Assembly (NCBI GenBank): GCA_015478775.1
Contig: JADMKP010000010.1
Coordinates: 298,593-362,592 of the forward strand
Source: Fermentimonas sp.
GTDB taxonomy: Bacteria > Bacteroidota > Bacteroidia > Bacteroidales > Dysgonomonadaceae
Length of the DNA: 64,000 nucleotides
Reading direction: 5' to 3'
Positions 17,233 to 25,549 of the stretch are shown here, piece by piece. Every line of letters starts with the position of its first letter. The first letter of the stretch is position 1. The translations under genes were made by a program, and so were the position numbers. Under the pieces are notes generated by a model. It worked only from the letters and a program-made list of their open reading frames with translations, had not been told where the DNA came from and did not search any database.

Positions 17233-18066
17233 ATGACTCAAGTAAAAGGGTATTTATCAAGTGACAACAGAAAAAAGGTTACAACCAGTAAGCTGCTTGA
17301 AATGAAAAAGGCTGGTGAGAAAATATCAATGTTAACTGCATACGATTTTTCAATGGCAACAGTTATTGACAGGGCAGGAATTGACATTATTCTGGTAGGC
17401 GATTCTGCTTCAAATGTTATGGTTGGAAATAATACAACACTTCCAATGACCGTAGATCAGATGATTTATCATGGAAAGTCAGTTATGAATGGTGTTGAAA
17501 AAGCGATGGTTGTAGTAGATATGCCTTTTGGAAGCTATCATGCTAGTCCTTCAGAAGCTGTTACAAATGCGGTTAAGATAATGAGAGAGACCGAAGCAGA
17601 CTGCCTTAAACTAGAGGGGGGGATAGAGATTATTGAATCGGTAAAAGCTATACTTGCAGCCGGAATTCCAATAATGGGTCATCTTGGACTTATGCCACAG
17701 TCGATAAATAAATATGGCTCTTTTGGTTTAAGAGCAAAGGATGATAAAGAGGCACAAAAACTAATTGAAGATGCAAAATTACTTGAAGATGCGGGTTGCT
17801 GTTCATTGGTTTTAGAAAAGATTCCTGCAGAACTTGCTGCTAATGTAACTAAAGAGCTTACAATACCAACAATAGGAATTGGAGCTGGACCATTTGTTGA
17901 TGGACAAGTTTTGGTGATGCATGATATGCTGGGGCTAAATATAGGCTTCTCGCCTAAATTCCTTCGTCGCTACGCTAATTTATACGATGTTATAACTGAG
18001 GCTGTACAAAGCTACATTAACGACGTTAAATCGTCTGATTTTCCTTCAAGTGATGAAAGTTATTAA
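17233..18066 (+). CDS. panB: 3-methyl-2-oxobutanoate hydroxymethyltransferase
   Basis: A 277-residue PanB. It transfers a hydroxymethyl group from methylenetetrahydrofolate to ketoisovalerate to give ketopantoate, the first step of pantothenate synthesis. Visible family motifs are [10 protein letters not shown], the metal-binding VGDSASNVM, the DMPFGSYH segment, GHLGLMPQS and [20 protein letters not shown]. Length is normal. It stands alone, with no panC or panD nearby, and converges with the following gene. A TAACTTTG -7-like box lies 38 bp upstream. Confidence 0.95.
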   Translation: MTQVKGYLSSDNRKKVTTSKLLEMKKAGEKISMLTAYDFSMATVIDRAGIDIILVGDSASNVMVGNNTTLPMTVDQMIYHGKSVMNGVEKAMVVVDMPFGSYHASPSEAVTNAVKIMRETEADCLKLEGGIEIIESVKAILAAGIPIMGHLGLMPQSINKYGSFGLRAKDDKEAQKLIEDAKLLEDAGCCSLVLEKIPAELAANVTKELTIPTIGIGAGPFVDGQVLVMHDMLGLNIGFSPKFLRRYANLYDVITEAVQSYINDVKSSDFPSSDESY

Positions 18067-18128
18067 ATAAAGAAATGGAATTTGTTTACCTGTTATCTGC
18101 AAAGTATAAATTAAATCTAATATGTGAA

Positions 18129-18578
18129 CTAAAGTTCTCTGTAATTAGGAATATCTGTAAGGAAATCATATGATTGTTTATCGTAATTCATTTTGCAACA
18201 ATAATGATTAACTCCATTCGAAACAATAATATATTGCACCTTAAGTACTTTATTATAGCGAACAACCTGATCGAATACATCTTGAGTAATTGAAATATTA
18301 GATTCTTTATATTCAATAATCATCAATGGGTCGAGATACGGATTATATACTACAGTATCGCATCTGCGTGTTAATGAATTAAGTCTTATCCCCGCCTCAT
18401 TTGCCATAAGTGAAGTGGGGTATTCTTTATCCCTGATAAGCCAATTAACAAAATGTTGTCTCACCCATTCCTCTGGAGTCAGTGCAACATATTTACGTCG
18501 CAAAGAATCATAAATCTCCATTAATGATCCGTTTTTTCTGATTTTTGCATCGTAAGATGGCAAGTTTAATGAGTACAT
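18129..18578 (-). CDS. HsdR N-terminal-like (type I restriction enzyme R N-term) orphan domain protein
   Basis: A 149-residue protein matching the HSDR_N_2 type found widely in Bacteroidota. It has LTPEEWVRQHFVNWLI early, then a PD-(D/E)xK-like nuclease core: a conserved Asp in RRCDTVVYN and the ExK of IIEYKES. No helicase, specificity or methylase subunit is near, so it is not a working type I system. It is divergent from amn and holA. The function is unknown; a nuclease or DNA-binding role connected with replication is inference. Confidence 0.8.
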   Translation of the reverse strand: MYSLNLPSYDAKIRKNGSLMEIYDSLRRKYVALTPEEWVRQHFVNWLIRDKEYPTSLMANEAGIRLNSLTRRCDTVVYNPYLDPLMIIEYKESNISITQDVFDQVVRYNKVLKVQYIIVSNGVNHYCCKMNYDKQSYDFLTDIPNYREL

Positions 18579-18633
18579 ATTGTATCTTTGTTTGCAAAGT
18601 GAGCTGTAATAGCAACAAAAATAGATCTTTTTT

Positions 18634-19410
18634 ATGAGAACGAAACAGGAAATTGTGGAGAATTGGCTGCCGCGTTATACAAAAAGAGCTTTAAGCGATT
18701 TTAATAAATATATTCTACTAACCAACTTTCAAAAGTATGTAGAGATATTTGCAGATCATTTTAATGTGCCTATCGTAGGTATAGATGCTAATATGCCAAA
18801 TGCTTCATCAAACGGTATAACTATCATAAACTTCGGAATGGGAAGTGCCAATGCAGCTACTGTAATGGATTTACTTAGTGCTGTATCTCCAACCGCAGTG
18901 CTTTTTCTAGGGAAATGCGGTGGACTTAAAACTTCAAGCGAGTTAGGCGATTATATTTTACCAATCGCGGGTATAAGAGGTGAAGGAACGTCAAACGACT
19001 ATTTTCCACCAGAGGTACCTTCTCTTCCTGCATTTAACCTTTTAAGGGCTGTTTCATCGAATATAAGAGACTTTGGACGTGATTACTGGACTGGTACAGT
19101 TTATACAACCAATCGACGTGTATGGGAATATGACGATGAATTTAAGAGCTATTTAAGACTTATAAGAGTATTGGCAGTGGATATGGAAACTGCTACTCTA
19201 TTTACTTGCGGATTCGCAAATCATATATCCACGGGGGCTCTACTTCTGGTGTCTGATCAACCTCTAATTTCAACAGGTGTAAAAACCGAAGAAAGTGATA
19301 AATTAGTAACCGAGAAATTTGTTGAGGAGCACGTTAAGATTGGTATTAAATCTCTTTCCTCAATTATAAATAATAGTTCCACAATTAAACATCTCAGATT
19401 CGATTGGTAA
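18634..19410 (+). CDS. amn: AMP nucleosidase (short form)
   Basis: A 258-residue member of the nucleoside phosphorylase superfamily, annotated as AMP nucleosidase in Bacteroidota. It hydrolyses AMP to adenine and ribose-5-phosphate. Core motifs are VLFLGKCGGLK, DYILPIAGIRGEG, the ribose-binding VDMETATLF and the catalytic LVSDQPL aspartate. It lacks the N-terminal regulatory domain of the E. coli enzyme (about 480 residues). A TATCTTTG box 33 bp upstream may drive it. holA follows 6 bp later. Confidence 0.88.
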   Translation: MRTKQEIVENWLPRYTKRALSDFNKYILLTNFQKYVEIFADHFNVPIVGIDANMPNASSNGITIINFGMGSANAATVMDLLSAVSPTAVLFLGKCGGLKTSSELGDYILPIAGIRGEGTSNDYFPPEVPSLPAFNLLRAVSSNIRDFGRDYWTGTVYTTNRRVWEYDDEFKSYLRLIRVLAVDMETATLFTCGFANHISTGALLLVSDQPLISTGVKTEESDKLVTEKFVEEHVKIGIKSLSSIINNSSTIKHLRFDW

Positions 19411-19416
19411 AAAGTC

Positions 19417-20448
19417 ATGGCAGCAAAATCTAATAAATCCGATTTCGATAGTATTCGTAATGATATTCTAAATAGAAGATTCTTGCCTGTTTATCTTTTT
19501 ATGGGAGAAGAATCATATTTTATAGATGAACTAACTAATCTGCTTATTGATAATGTACTCACTGAAAGCGAAAAGGATTTCAACTTACTCACATTCTATG
19601 GAATAGATTCTGATGTAAACCAAATAATTGCAGCTGCACGTCGTTTCCCTATGATGGCGGATTACCAGTTAATCATAGTAAAAGAAGCACAGAACCTCGA
19701 TAAGTTTGAATTACTAGACTTATATTTAAAAAAACCTTCTTCTACAACCATTCTTTTATTGAGTTACAAGCATGGTACTGTAGATAAACGAAAAGCCGTA
19801 AATAAAAAGATAGCAAGCTTAGGTGTTATTTTTGAATCTAAAAAGTTATATGATAATCAAATACCGAGTTTCATAACATCCTATCTCAAAGCAAAGGAAA
19901 TTGGTATAGATGTAAAGTCTGCCCATATGCTTACGGAGTTTGTAGGAAATGATATCAGTAAACTTATACCAGAGTTGCAGAAACTCGAGGTATCTCTGCC
20001 CAATCCACCATTACCCAGACGAATTACCGCTGACCTTATAGAGAAAAATGTAGGAATTAGTAAAGAATACAATAATTTTGAGTTATTAAATGCCATTGCA
20101 ACCAAAGATATTTATACTGCAAATAAAGTAGTATTTTACCTAAGCAAGAACTCTAAGAATAATCCCATAATGAGCACTATTGCAATTCTTTTTAATTACT
20201 TCAGTAATCTGTTAGAATGCTTTTGGCTGACAAGGAAAGATGAACAGAGTGTAATGAACGCTCTGAATTTAAGGTCCAGCTTTTTTGCTAGAGATTATAT
20301 GGCAGGAATTAGAAATTATAATGCGAATAAAGTGATAGATATAATATCTGAACTACGTACAGTAGATGCTAAATCTAAAGGTATAGATAACATTTCTGCT
20401 ACTCAAGGGGAGTTATTAAAAGAATTGGTATACAAGATACTCCACTAG
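19417..20448 (+). CDS. holA: DNA polymerase III subunit delta
   Basis: A 343-residue delta subunit of the clamp loader, which opens the beta clamp. The N-terminus has PVYLFMGEESYFIDELTNLL, the degenerate nucleotide-binding region of HolA, then FPMMADYQLIIVKEAQNL and the C-terminal collar region ending in LLKELVYKIL. Length is normal. It is coupled to amn by a 6-bp gap and converges with the glutathione peroxidase gene. Confidence 0.92.
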   Translation: MAAKSNKSDFDSIRNDILNRRFLPVYLFMGEESYFIDELTNLLIDNVLTESEKDFNLLTFYGIDSDVNQIIAAARRFPMMADYQLIIVKEAQNLDKFELLDLYLKKPSSTTILLLSYKHGTVDKRKAVNKKIASLGVIFESKKLYDNQIPSFITSYLKAKEIGIDVKSAHMLTEFVGNDISKLIPELQKLEVSLPNPPLPRRITADLIEKNVGISKEYNNFELLNAIATKDIYTANKVVFYLSKNSKNNPIMSTIAILFNYFSNLLECFWLTRKDEQSVMNALNLRSSFFARDYMAGIRNYNANKVIDIISELRTVDAKSKGIDNISATQGELLKELVYKILH

Positions 20449-20489
20449 AGCAGAAGATTAAATTTGTACTATGTAATCTGCTTAATCAA

Positions 20490-21077
20490 TCAATTATTAA
20501 GCCAATTAATTATTTTATCGCTCATAGGACTTTTTTTTGGCATTACAACATCCACTAAATGTCCGTTTTCATCTATCATGAATTTCTGAAAGTTCCATGT
20601 AACATCTTGATCCAGTTTCCCGTTTTCCGACTTGTTAGTCAACCACTTGTATAAAGGAGATTGGTTCTTTCCTTTAACGCTTATTTTATCCATCATTGGA
20701 AATGAAACACCATAGTTAGCTGTACAAAATTCCATAATCTCACTATTGGTGCCAGGCTCTTGATTCATAAAATTGTTTGCAGGAAAACCAATTACTACAA
20801 AACCTTTATTTTTATACTTATCATATAATGCTTGTAGGTCTTCATATTGTGGAGTTAAACCGCATTTAGATGCCACATTTACTACTAATACTTTATTTCC
20901 TTTCAATGTGGCTAGATCAAAATCTTTACCATTTATGTCTTTTACTACAAAGTCGTGGAGTGTCTGTATTTCTTGCATATTGTTTTTATTTTCTTCTTTA
21001 TTATTGGTCTGTCCATTACATTGAAAAGAAATCAATATTAATAGTATGGTCAGTGGGTATTTAATAATTTGATTCAT
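20490..21077 (-). CDS. Glutathione peroxidase-family lipoprotein
   Basis: A 195-residue thiol peroxidase of the GPx family with a lipobox at LILISFQC (Cys about residue 20), an Asn/Glu-rich linker, then the domain from about residue 38. The catalytic Cys is in NVASKCGLTPQYEDLQ, the Gln/Trp partners are in FPANNFMNQEPG and DVTWNFQKF. It uses Cys rather than Sec and probably reduces peroxides with thioredoxin-like donors in the periplasm. The signal sequence supports the first ATG over the Met at residue 34. Confidence 0.88.
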   Translation of the reverse strand: MNQIIKYPLTILLILISFQCNGQTNNKEENKNNMQEIQTLHDFVVKDINGKDFDLATLKGNKVLVVNVASKCGLTPQYEDLQALYDKYKNKGFVVIGFPANNFMNQEPGTNSEIMEFCTANYGVSFPMMDKISVKGKNQSPLYKWLTNKSENGKLDQDVTWNFQKFMIDENGHLVDVVMPKKSPMSDKIINWLNN

Positions 21078-21653
21078 ATAATTTGATATAATAGGTGCAT
21101 TTTTTGTTCTAATCTTAATCTCTCTACACTTAAACAGAATCGATCAGCATTCTGTTCACCGAAATATATGCTATTCTCAGAGAGTTAATCCGTTTATAAA
21201 AATATCGATTACAAACTCATATTTATAAGAAAAAAATATTACTTACGTATGATATACTTGTGAATATTAAGTAAAATTCATACAAAATAATCACTCAGCC
21301 AATTACATATGTATTCAATGATTGTATCCTAATGTATATTGGAGGAATGAATACAAATGTATAATGTAGATATGTACTAAAATACTAATGTAAAAACATT
21401 ATATAATTACCTTGTTAACATACAATCTATTCATATTCATACAGTCAGTATACTTCTATAGAACACGTATTTATATAGATTATGTATAGTAATAAGTTAT
21501 GCTAATGTGTAAATACCGCGATTATATTGAATATTATGTTAAAAATAACACGTATTATAGTTGTATATATATGAATATCAATATAATATAATTAATATGT
21601 AAATTTATAGTTTATGCTTATTAGTAGTAATTTGCAAATGTATCAAAGTAATT

Positions 21654-21690
21654 GTTTACAATAGTATAAACTGAGTTTACAAATGTGTAA
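21654..21690. promoter_or_regulatory. Two tandem inverted repeats, candidate operators of the XRE gene
   Basis: GTTTACA-N4-TATAAAC and TTACA-N4-TGTAA share the same half-site and their centres are 21 bp apart, i.e. on the same helix face. They lie about 50-80 bp upstream of a TACATTTG -7-like box and about 115-150 bp upstream of the XRE gene start. Autoregulation is inferred from position only. Confidence 0.4.
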
Positions 21691-21735
21691 CACGTTTCTA
21701 ACTTAGTTCAATTTTCTTTTGTAAATAATATGTAT

Positions 21736-21743
21736 TACATTTG
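21736..21743 (+). promoter_or_regulatory. Candidate -7 element for the XRE gene
   Basis: TACATTTG fits TAnnTTTG and also forms the left part of a TACA-N2-TGTA palindrome. No TTTG is found at the ideal distance (nearest spacing is 14). Confidence 0.4.
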
Positions 21744-21804
21744 TATCATTGCTTTATAAGGATTAACATTTACATAAGTATAACTACTCCTAAAAATAAA
21801 CGAT

Positions 21805-22251
21805 ATGAAAGACCGAATACGGCTTATCATGGAAAAAGAGAATCTCACACCGGCAAAATTTGCGGATAGCTTAGATATTAATAGAGCTGTGATATCTCAT
21901 ATATTAAATGGAAGAAATAATCCCAGCCTAGACGTAGTTACAAAAATTCTGGAGGTGATGGATTATATTAACCCTGAATGGCTAATCAGCGGGATTGGTA
22001 ATATTTATAAAAATGGTGTAAAAACTGAAACACAACATAAAGAACCAGATTTATTTCATCAAGAGCACGAAAATTACGACCAAAGGGCTGAAAAAATTAA
22101 ACAAAGCCAGGGATTTGAGTTTAAAGATACTCCAAACGAATCGCAAGCATCAGATAATAAGCTTTATAAGGTAGCTGAAAAGTGTGATAAAAAAATCACT
22201 CAAATAATTATATATTACAACGATAATACATTTGAGAAGTTTACTCCTTAA
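21805..22251 (+). CDS. XRE-family helix-turn-helix regulator
   Basis: A 148-residue DNA-binding protein. The HTH_3 domain occupies about residues 3-65, with recognition-helix pattern FADSLDINRAVISHILNGRNNPS and a following PEWLISGIGNIY. A polar charged linker (68-125) leads to a short C-terminal strand pair, KITQIIIYYNDNTFEKFTP, a tail shared by many Bacteroidota XRE proteins. No peptidase (LexA/CI) domain is present. The flanking TACA/TGTA-rich DNA is a candidate target. The APC permease gene follows 221 bp downstream on the same strand. Confidence 0.85.
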   Translation: MKDRIRLIMEKENLTPAKFADSLDINRAVISHILNGRNNPSLDVVTKILEVMDYINPEWLISGIGNIYKNGVKTETQHKEPDLFHQEHENYDQRAEKIKQSQGFEFKDTPNESQASDNKLYKVAEKCDKKITQIIIYYNDNTFEKFTP

Positions 22252-22395
22252 AAACAAATAGCTTATTTATGATTTTATATCTGAACATTTCCGTTACACC
22301 TTTGTAAAGCATTTATTATGTTATAGTTAAATCTTAATAGAAACATAAACCTAATAAAACATTGAAAATGATAGGTGATATTAATTTCAAATTAA

Positions 22396-22403
22396 TATCT
22401 TTG
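22396..22403 (+). promoter_or_regulatory. Candidate -7 element for the permease gene
   Basis: TATCTTTG lies 69 bp before the permease start. No good -33 TTTG is at the expected distance, so confidence is modest. Confidence 0.4.
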
Positions 22404-22472
22404 ATTTTGAGATAAATACGAGAGTAAAGCACAATTTGCTTGTTTTGCTAAAATGTAAAATAAGAGTTTATT

Positions 22473-23828
22473 ATGCCAGATCCAATTTCAGCACCTAAGC
22501 CAACATTACGACTAATTGATGCAATAGTATTAATTATTGGAATTGTGGTAGGTGCCGGAATCTTCAGAACACCTTCGGTAGTTGCTTCAAATGCACCTTC
22601 CGAATCTTGGTTCTTGGGCGTCTGGATATTTGGTGGTGTTATTTCATTAATAGGGACACTTTGTTATTCCGAGTTGAGTTCTTCATTTCCAAATGCAGGT
22701 GGTGACTATCATTTTCTAAAACTGGCATTTGGTAAACGGTTTTCTTTTTTATTTGCATGGGCACGCATAACTATAACACAAACCGGTTCTATCGCTATAC
22801 TATCCTATATTGCAGGAGATTATCTAACTCAACTACTTCCGCTTGGAGCATTCTCCTCAACATACTATGCACTTGCTATCATCATTTTACTTTCACTATT
22901 TAATATTTTAGGAATAAAGTTTGGCACAGGAATCCAAAAGCTATTAATATCTCTGCAATTCATCGGTATACTAATAATAGTGATTATTGGTCTTACAGCC
23001 GAACCTTTAACAAGCATCTCTGTAATCGAAACCCCATCATCATATACCGTCTCTCCAACAGCCTCTATAAGCCTTGCCATGATATTTGTACTACTCACCT
23101 TTGGTGGATGGAATGAAGCTGCATATATCTCATCTGAATTAAAGAGAGGAAGTAGAAAAATGACCTTTGTAATGGTTACAAGCATAGTGATAATAACCAT
23201 AATATATTTACTAATAAATATATCTTTCCTACGCATTTTAGGACTGGAGGGAATCGCTAACTCAGAAGCTGTGGGAGTTGATATGATGAGTGCAACCTTA
23301 GGAGAGAGAGGAGTTGTTATGATAGGTTTGCTGGTTGTATTATTTGCACTCACTTCTCTTAATACAACTATTTTCACCGGAGCAAGATCTAATTATGCAC
23401 TTGGTAAGGATTTTAAAACACTATCATTTTTAGGAAAATGGAATGGAAATAAATCCGCACCCATAAACTCATTACTTTTACAAGGAGTAATTGCTATCAT
23501 TTTGGTACTATTTGGAGCATTCACAAGAAGTGGATTTGAATCGATGGTAGATTTTACAGCCCCTGTTTTTTGGTTCTTCTTCTTATCTACGGGCATTAGT
23601 CTATTTGTGTTGCGCAAAAAACATCCTGATATAGAAAGGCCATTTAAAGTACCCTTTTATCCACTCACACCAATTCTTTTTATAGTTTTCTGCAGTTATA
23701 TGTTATACTCAAGTTTAAGTTATACTGGTATAGGATCGTTAGTTAGTGTTGCAGTTTTGTTTACAGGTTGGCTATTTTCTCAACTGTTTGGTGGTAGGAA
23801 GAAATTCGAAAATAATGAAAGAATGTGA
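22473..23828 (+). CDS. APC-superfamily amino acid permease
   Basis: A 451-residue inner-membrane transporter with about twelve transmembrane helices. The first helix carries IGIVVGAGIFRTPS, the G-A/S-G-I-F substrate-binding motif of amino acid/polyamine/organocation permeases. GGWNEAAYISSELKRG in helix 6 and GARSNYALGKDF in the helix 8-9 loop are typical of the LAT/Ser-Thr exchanger-like branch. Substrate cannot be read from sequence. Immediately downstream is a 22-bp tandem repeat array. Confidence 0.9.
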   Translation: MPDPISAPKPTLRLIDAIVLIIGIVVGAGIFRTPSVVASNAPSESWFLGVWIFGGVISLIGTLCYSELSSSFPNAGGDYHFLKLAFGKRFSFLFAWARITITQTGSIAILSYIAGDYLTQLLPLGAFSSTYYALAIIILLSLFNILGIKFGTGIQKLLISLQFIGILIIVIIGLTAEPLTSISVIETPSSYTVSPTASISLAMIFVLLTFGGWNEAAYISSELKRGSRKMTFVMVTSIVIITIIYLLINISFLRILGLEGIANSEAVGVDMMSATLGERGVVMIGLLVVLFALTSLNTTIFTGARSNYALGKDFKTLSFLGKWNGNKSAPINSLLLQGVIAIILVLFGAFTRSGFESMVDFTAPVFWFFFLSTGISLFVLRKKHPDIERPFKVPFYPLTPILFIVFCSYMLYSSLSYTGIGSLVSVAVLFTGWLFSQLFGGRKKFENNERM

Positions 23829-23858
23829 TCTTCTAAAATATATAAAGTGTTCTTGCGT

Positions 23859-24078
23859 AAGAATAAAAATGTATATAAGTAAGAATCAAAGTGTATTTAT
23901 ATAAGAAACAAAATGTATATACTTAAGAATCAAAGTGTATTTATATAGGAATCAAAATGTATATAAGTAAGAATCAAAGTGTATTTATATAGGATTCAAA
24001 ATGTATATACGTATGAATTAAAGTGTATTTATGTATGAATCAAAGTATTAATATTTAAGAAATAAAATAATCTTATTT
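23859..24078. repeat. 22-bp tandem repeat array, about ten units in an alternating 44-bp period
   Basis: Ten consecutive 22-base units can be laid end to end without gaps. Even units (23881, 23925, 23969) are identical and begin AAGAATCAAAGTGTA. Odd units (23903, 23947, 23991) carry ATCAAAATGTATATA-like sequence instead, so the higher-order period is 44. Units at the right end (24013 onward) progressively decay, and a degenerate unit may precede the array at 23837. There are no unique spacers. It fills the gene-free gap between the permease and methyltransferase genes. The function is unknown. Confidence 0.9.
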
Positions 24079-24159
24079 AAACATTATAAAGCAATCATCT
24101 GTTTATCAATAAGATTTCTTATCCGGCATATGCCAAATAACATTTTAAAAATTAAATCT

Positions 24160-24693
24160 ATGAAGCAATTTAATTTTACTCTAATTCTGTTCTTTATATT
24201 AGGCAGTTTACAGTTAAATGCTCAGCATATAGCTTTAGATGTACCCTATGTGCCAACTCCACAGAAGGTTGTAGATGGGATGTTGAAATTAGCTGATGTC
24301 AAAAAAGGTGACGTAGTGTATGATTTAGGATGTGGTGATGGACGTATAGTTATAACAGCTGCAAATGAATATGGCGCCACAGGAATTGGGGTTGATCTGA
24401 ATCCGGTAAGAATTGATGAAGCCAATGCTAATGCCGAAGAGGCAAAGGTTACCGATAAAGTAACTTTCCACGAAGGAGATCTTTTTAAATTCGATTTTAG
24501 TAAAGCTGATGTATTAACACTCTATCTGCTTCCCGATGTTAATATGAAACTCAGACCTAAGATTCAATCCGAAATGAAACCAGGTAGCCGCATCGTGTCG
24601 CATGCCTTTGATATGGGCGACTGGAAACCCGACAGAGAGATTAAGGTTGACGGTAAAACTATCTATCTTTGGATCATACCCGAGAAAAAATAA
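24160..24693 (+). CDS. Class I SAM-dependent methyltransferase with a predicted signal peptide
   Basis: A 177-residue protein whose first 22 residues look like a Sec signal peptide ending LQLNAQ. It is followed by the DVPYVPTPQKVVDGML motif of a methyltransferase family, motif I VVYDLGCGDGRI (about 52-63), the acidic GIGVDLNP (SAM ribose contact), and a motif IV-like LTLYLLPDVN. SAM is cytosolic, so export is puzzling; either the N-terminus is a membrane anchor facing inward or the protein binds something else. The ATG directly before the hydrophobic stretch was chosen over an in-frame ATG 30 bp upstream. Confidence 0.78.
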   Translation: MKQFNFTLILFFILGSLQLNAQHIALDVPYVPTPQKVVDGMLKLADVKKGDVVYDLGCGDGRIVITAANEYGATGIGVDLNPVRIDEANANAEEAKVTDKVTFHEGDLFKFDFSKADVLTLYLLPDVNMKLRPKIQSEMKPGSRIVSHAFDMGDWKPDREIKVDGKTIYLWIIPEKK

Positions 24694-24717
24694 TAGTTAC
24701 CCCGTTAAGCTTACAAG

Positions 24718-24749
24718 ATTGCTGAACTAAAAATATTGATGTACTTTTG
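24718..24749 (+). promoter_or_regulatory. Candidate promoter of pyrK-pyrD
   Basis: ATTG at 24718-24721 and TACTTTTG at 24742-24749, 20 bases apart, 27 bp before the pyrK start; close to the Bacteroidota consensus. Confidence 0.5.
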
Positions 24750-24775
24750 TATTCAATAATGAATATTGAAATAAG

Positions 24776-25549
24776 ATGAAGATACTCGATTTTTTAGTTC
24801 AATCTAATGAGATATTAAACGTCAGAAACAATTTAATTAAGGTAACACCGGCAAATAATGAAACTTTGCAGGAAATGTTTCCTGGTCAATTTGTTCAAAT
24901 TCTAATTAATAATTCTCCCGAGGTATTCTTAAGGAGACCCATTTCTATTAATTTTATAGATAAAGAGAAAAATGAATTATGGCTCCTTATACAGCGAGTT
25001 GGAGAAGGCACCCGTAAAATATGTAAACTTAAACCCAAAGAAATAATTAACCTAATGTTCCCCCTGGGGAACTCATTTACAATACCAGACAAAGCAGGAA
25101 ACTATCTTCTTATTGGTGGTGGTGTTGGCACTGCTCCTATGCTTTTCTTGGGCAAAAAGATAAACGAATTGGGTATTAAACCCGACTTCTTACTTGGTGG
25201 CAGATCTGCAGCAGACATCCTTCAGAAAAATGAATTCGAGAAATATGGTAATCTATATTATACTACAGAAGATGGTTCGTTGGGTGAAAAAGGTTATGTT
25301 ACCGATCATACAATATTAAAGGAAAAAAAATACGATTATATTTTTACTTGTGGTCCAAAACCAATGATGGTAGCTGTTGCAAAATATGCAAACAGTAAGG
25401 GAATAGAATGCGAAGTATCTCTTGAAAATCTTATGGCTTGCGGATTTGGTGCATGCTTATGCTGTACAGAAAAAACAGTAAGAGGAAATGTGTGTAGTTG
25501 TACCGAAGGACCAGTTTTTAATATTAAGGAATTGACATGGCTAGATTAA
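24776..25549 (+). CDS. pyrK: Dihydroorotate dehydrogenase B electron transfer subunit
   Basis: A 257-residue FAD and [2Fe-2S] protein that passes electrons from PyrD to NAD+ in pyrimidine synthesis. The FAD-binding FLRRPISIN, the NAD-site [15 protein letters not shown] and the C-terminal cysteine cluster ([11 protein letters not shown] then NVCSC, about residues 221-243) are all present. Its end overlaps pyrD by 13 bp, indicating a coupled operon and a class 1B (heterotetrameric) enzyme. Confidence 0.95.
   Translation: MKILDFLVQSNEILNVRNNLIKVTPANNETLQEMFPGQFVQILINNSPEVFLRRPISINFIDKEKNELWLLIQRVGEGTRKICKLKPKEIINLMFPLGNSFTIPDKAGNYLLIGGGVGTAPMLFLGKKINELGIKPDFLLGGRSAADILQKNEFEKYGNLYYTTEDGSLGEKGYVTDHTILKEKKYDYIFTCGPKPMMVAVAKYANSKGIECEVSLENLMACGFGACLCCTEKTVRGNVCSCTEGPVFNIKELTWLD

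Larger units (their letters stand above)
21078..21804. other. 727-bp AT-rich gene-free region dense in TACA/TGTA half-sites
   Basis: No ORF of note, tRNA or structured RNA was found. From about 21300 onward the sequence contains some sixteen TGTA and eight TACA words. Several form inverted repeats TACA-N2-TGTA (21304-21313, 21352-21361, 21736-21745) and TTACA-N4-TGTAA (21677-21690), with a looser GTTTACA-N4-TATAAAC at 21654-21671. The region ends at the XRE regulator gene. Operator or replication-type functions are possible but unproven. Confidence 0.6.

Noticed and set aside
20480..20502. Hairpin GCTTAAT/ATTAAGC at the holA-GPx junction
   Set aside because: The stem is AT-rich, seven pairs, and overlaps the GPx coding end; no T-tract.
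21078..21804. Possible small gene or tRNA in the large gap
   Set aside because: No ORF with codon structure and no tRNA-like T-arm or cloverleaf could be found by eye; only AT-rich half-site words.
22865..23377. 170-codon antisense ORF inside the permease gene
   Set aside because: Complement of conserved transmembrane segments; no domain, promoter or start-site support.
23859..24078. Possible CRISPR array
   Set aside because: The repeats are contiguous 22-base units with no unique spacers and no cas genes nearby; the pattern is an ordinary tandem repeat.
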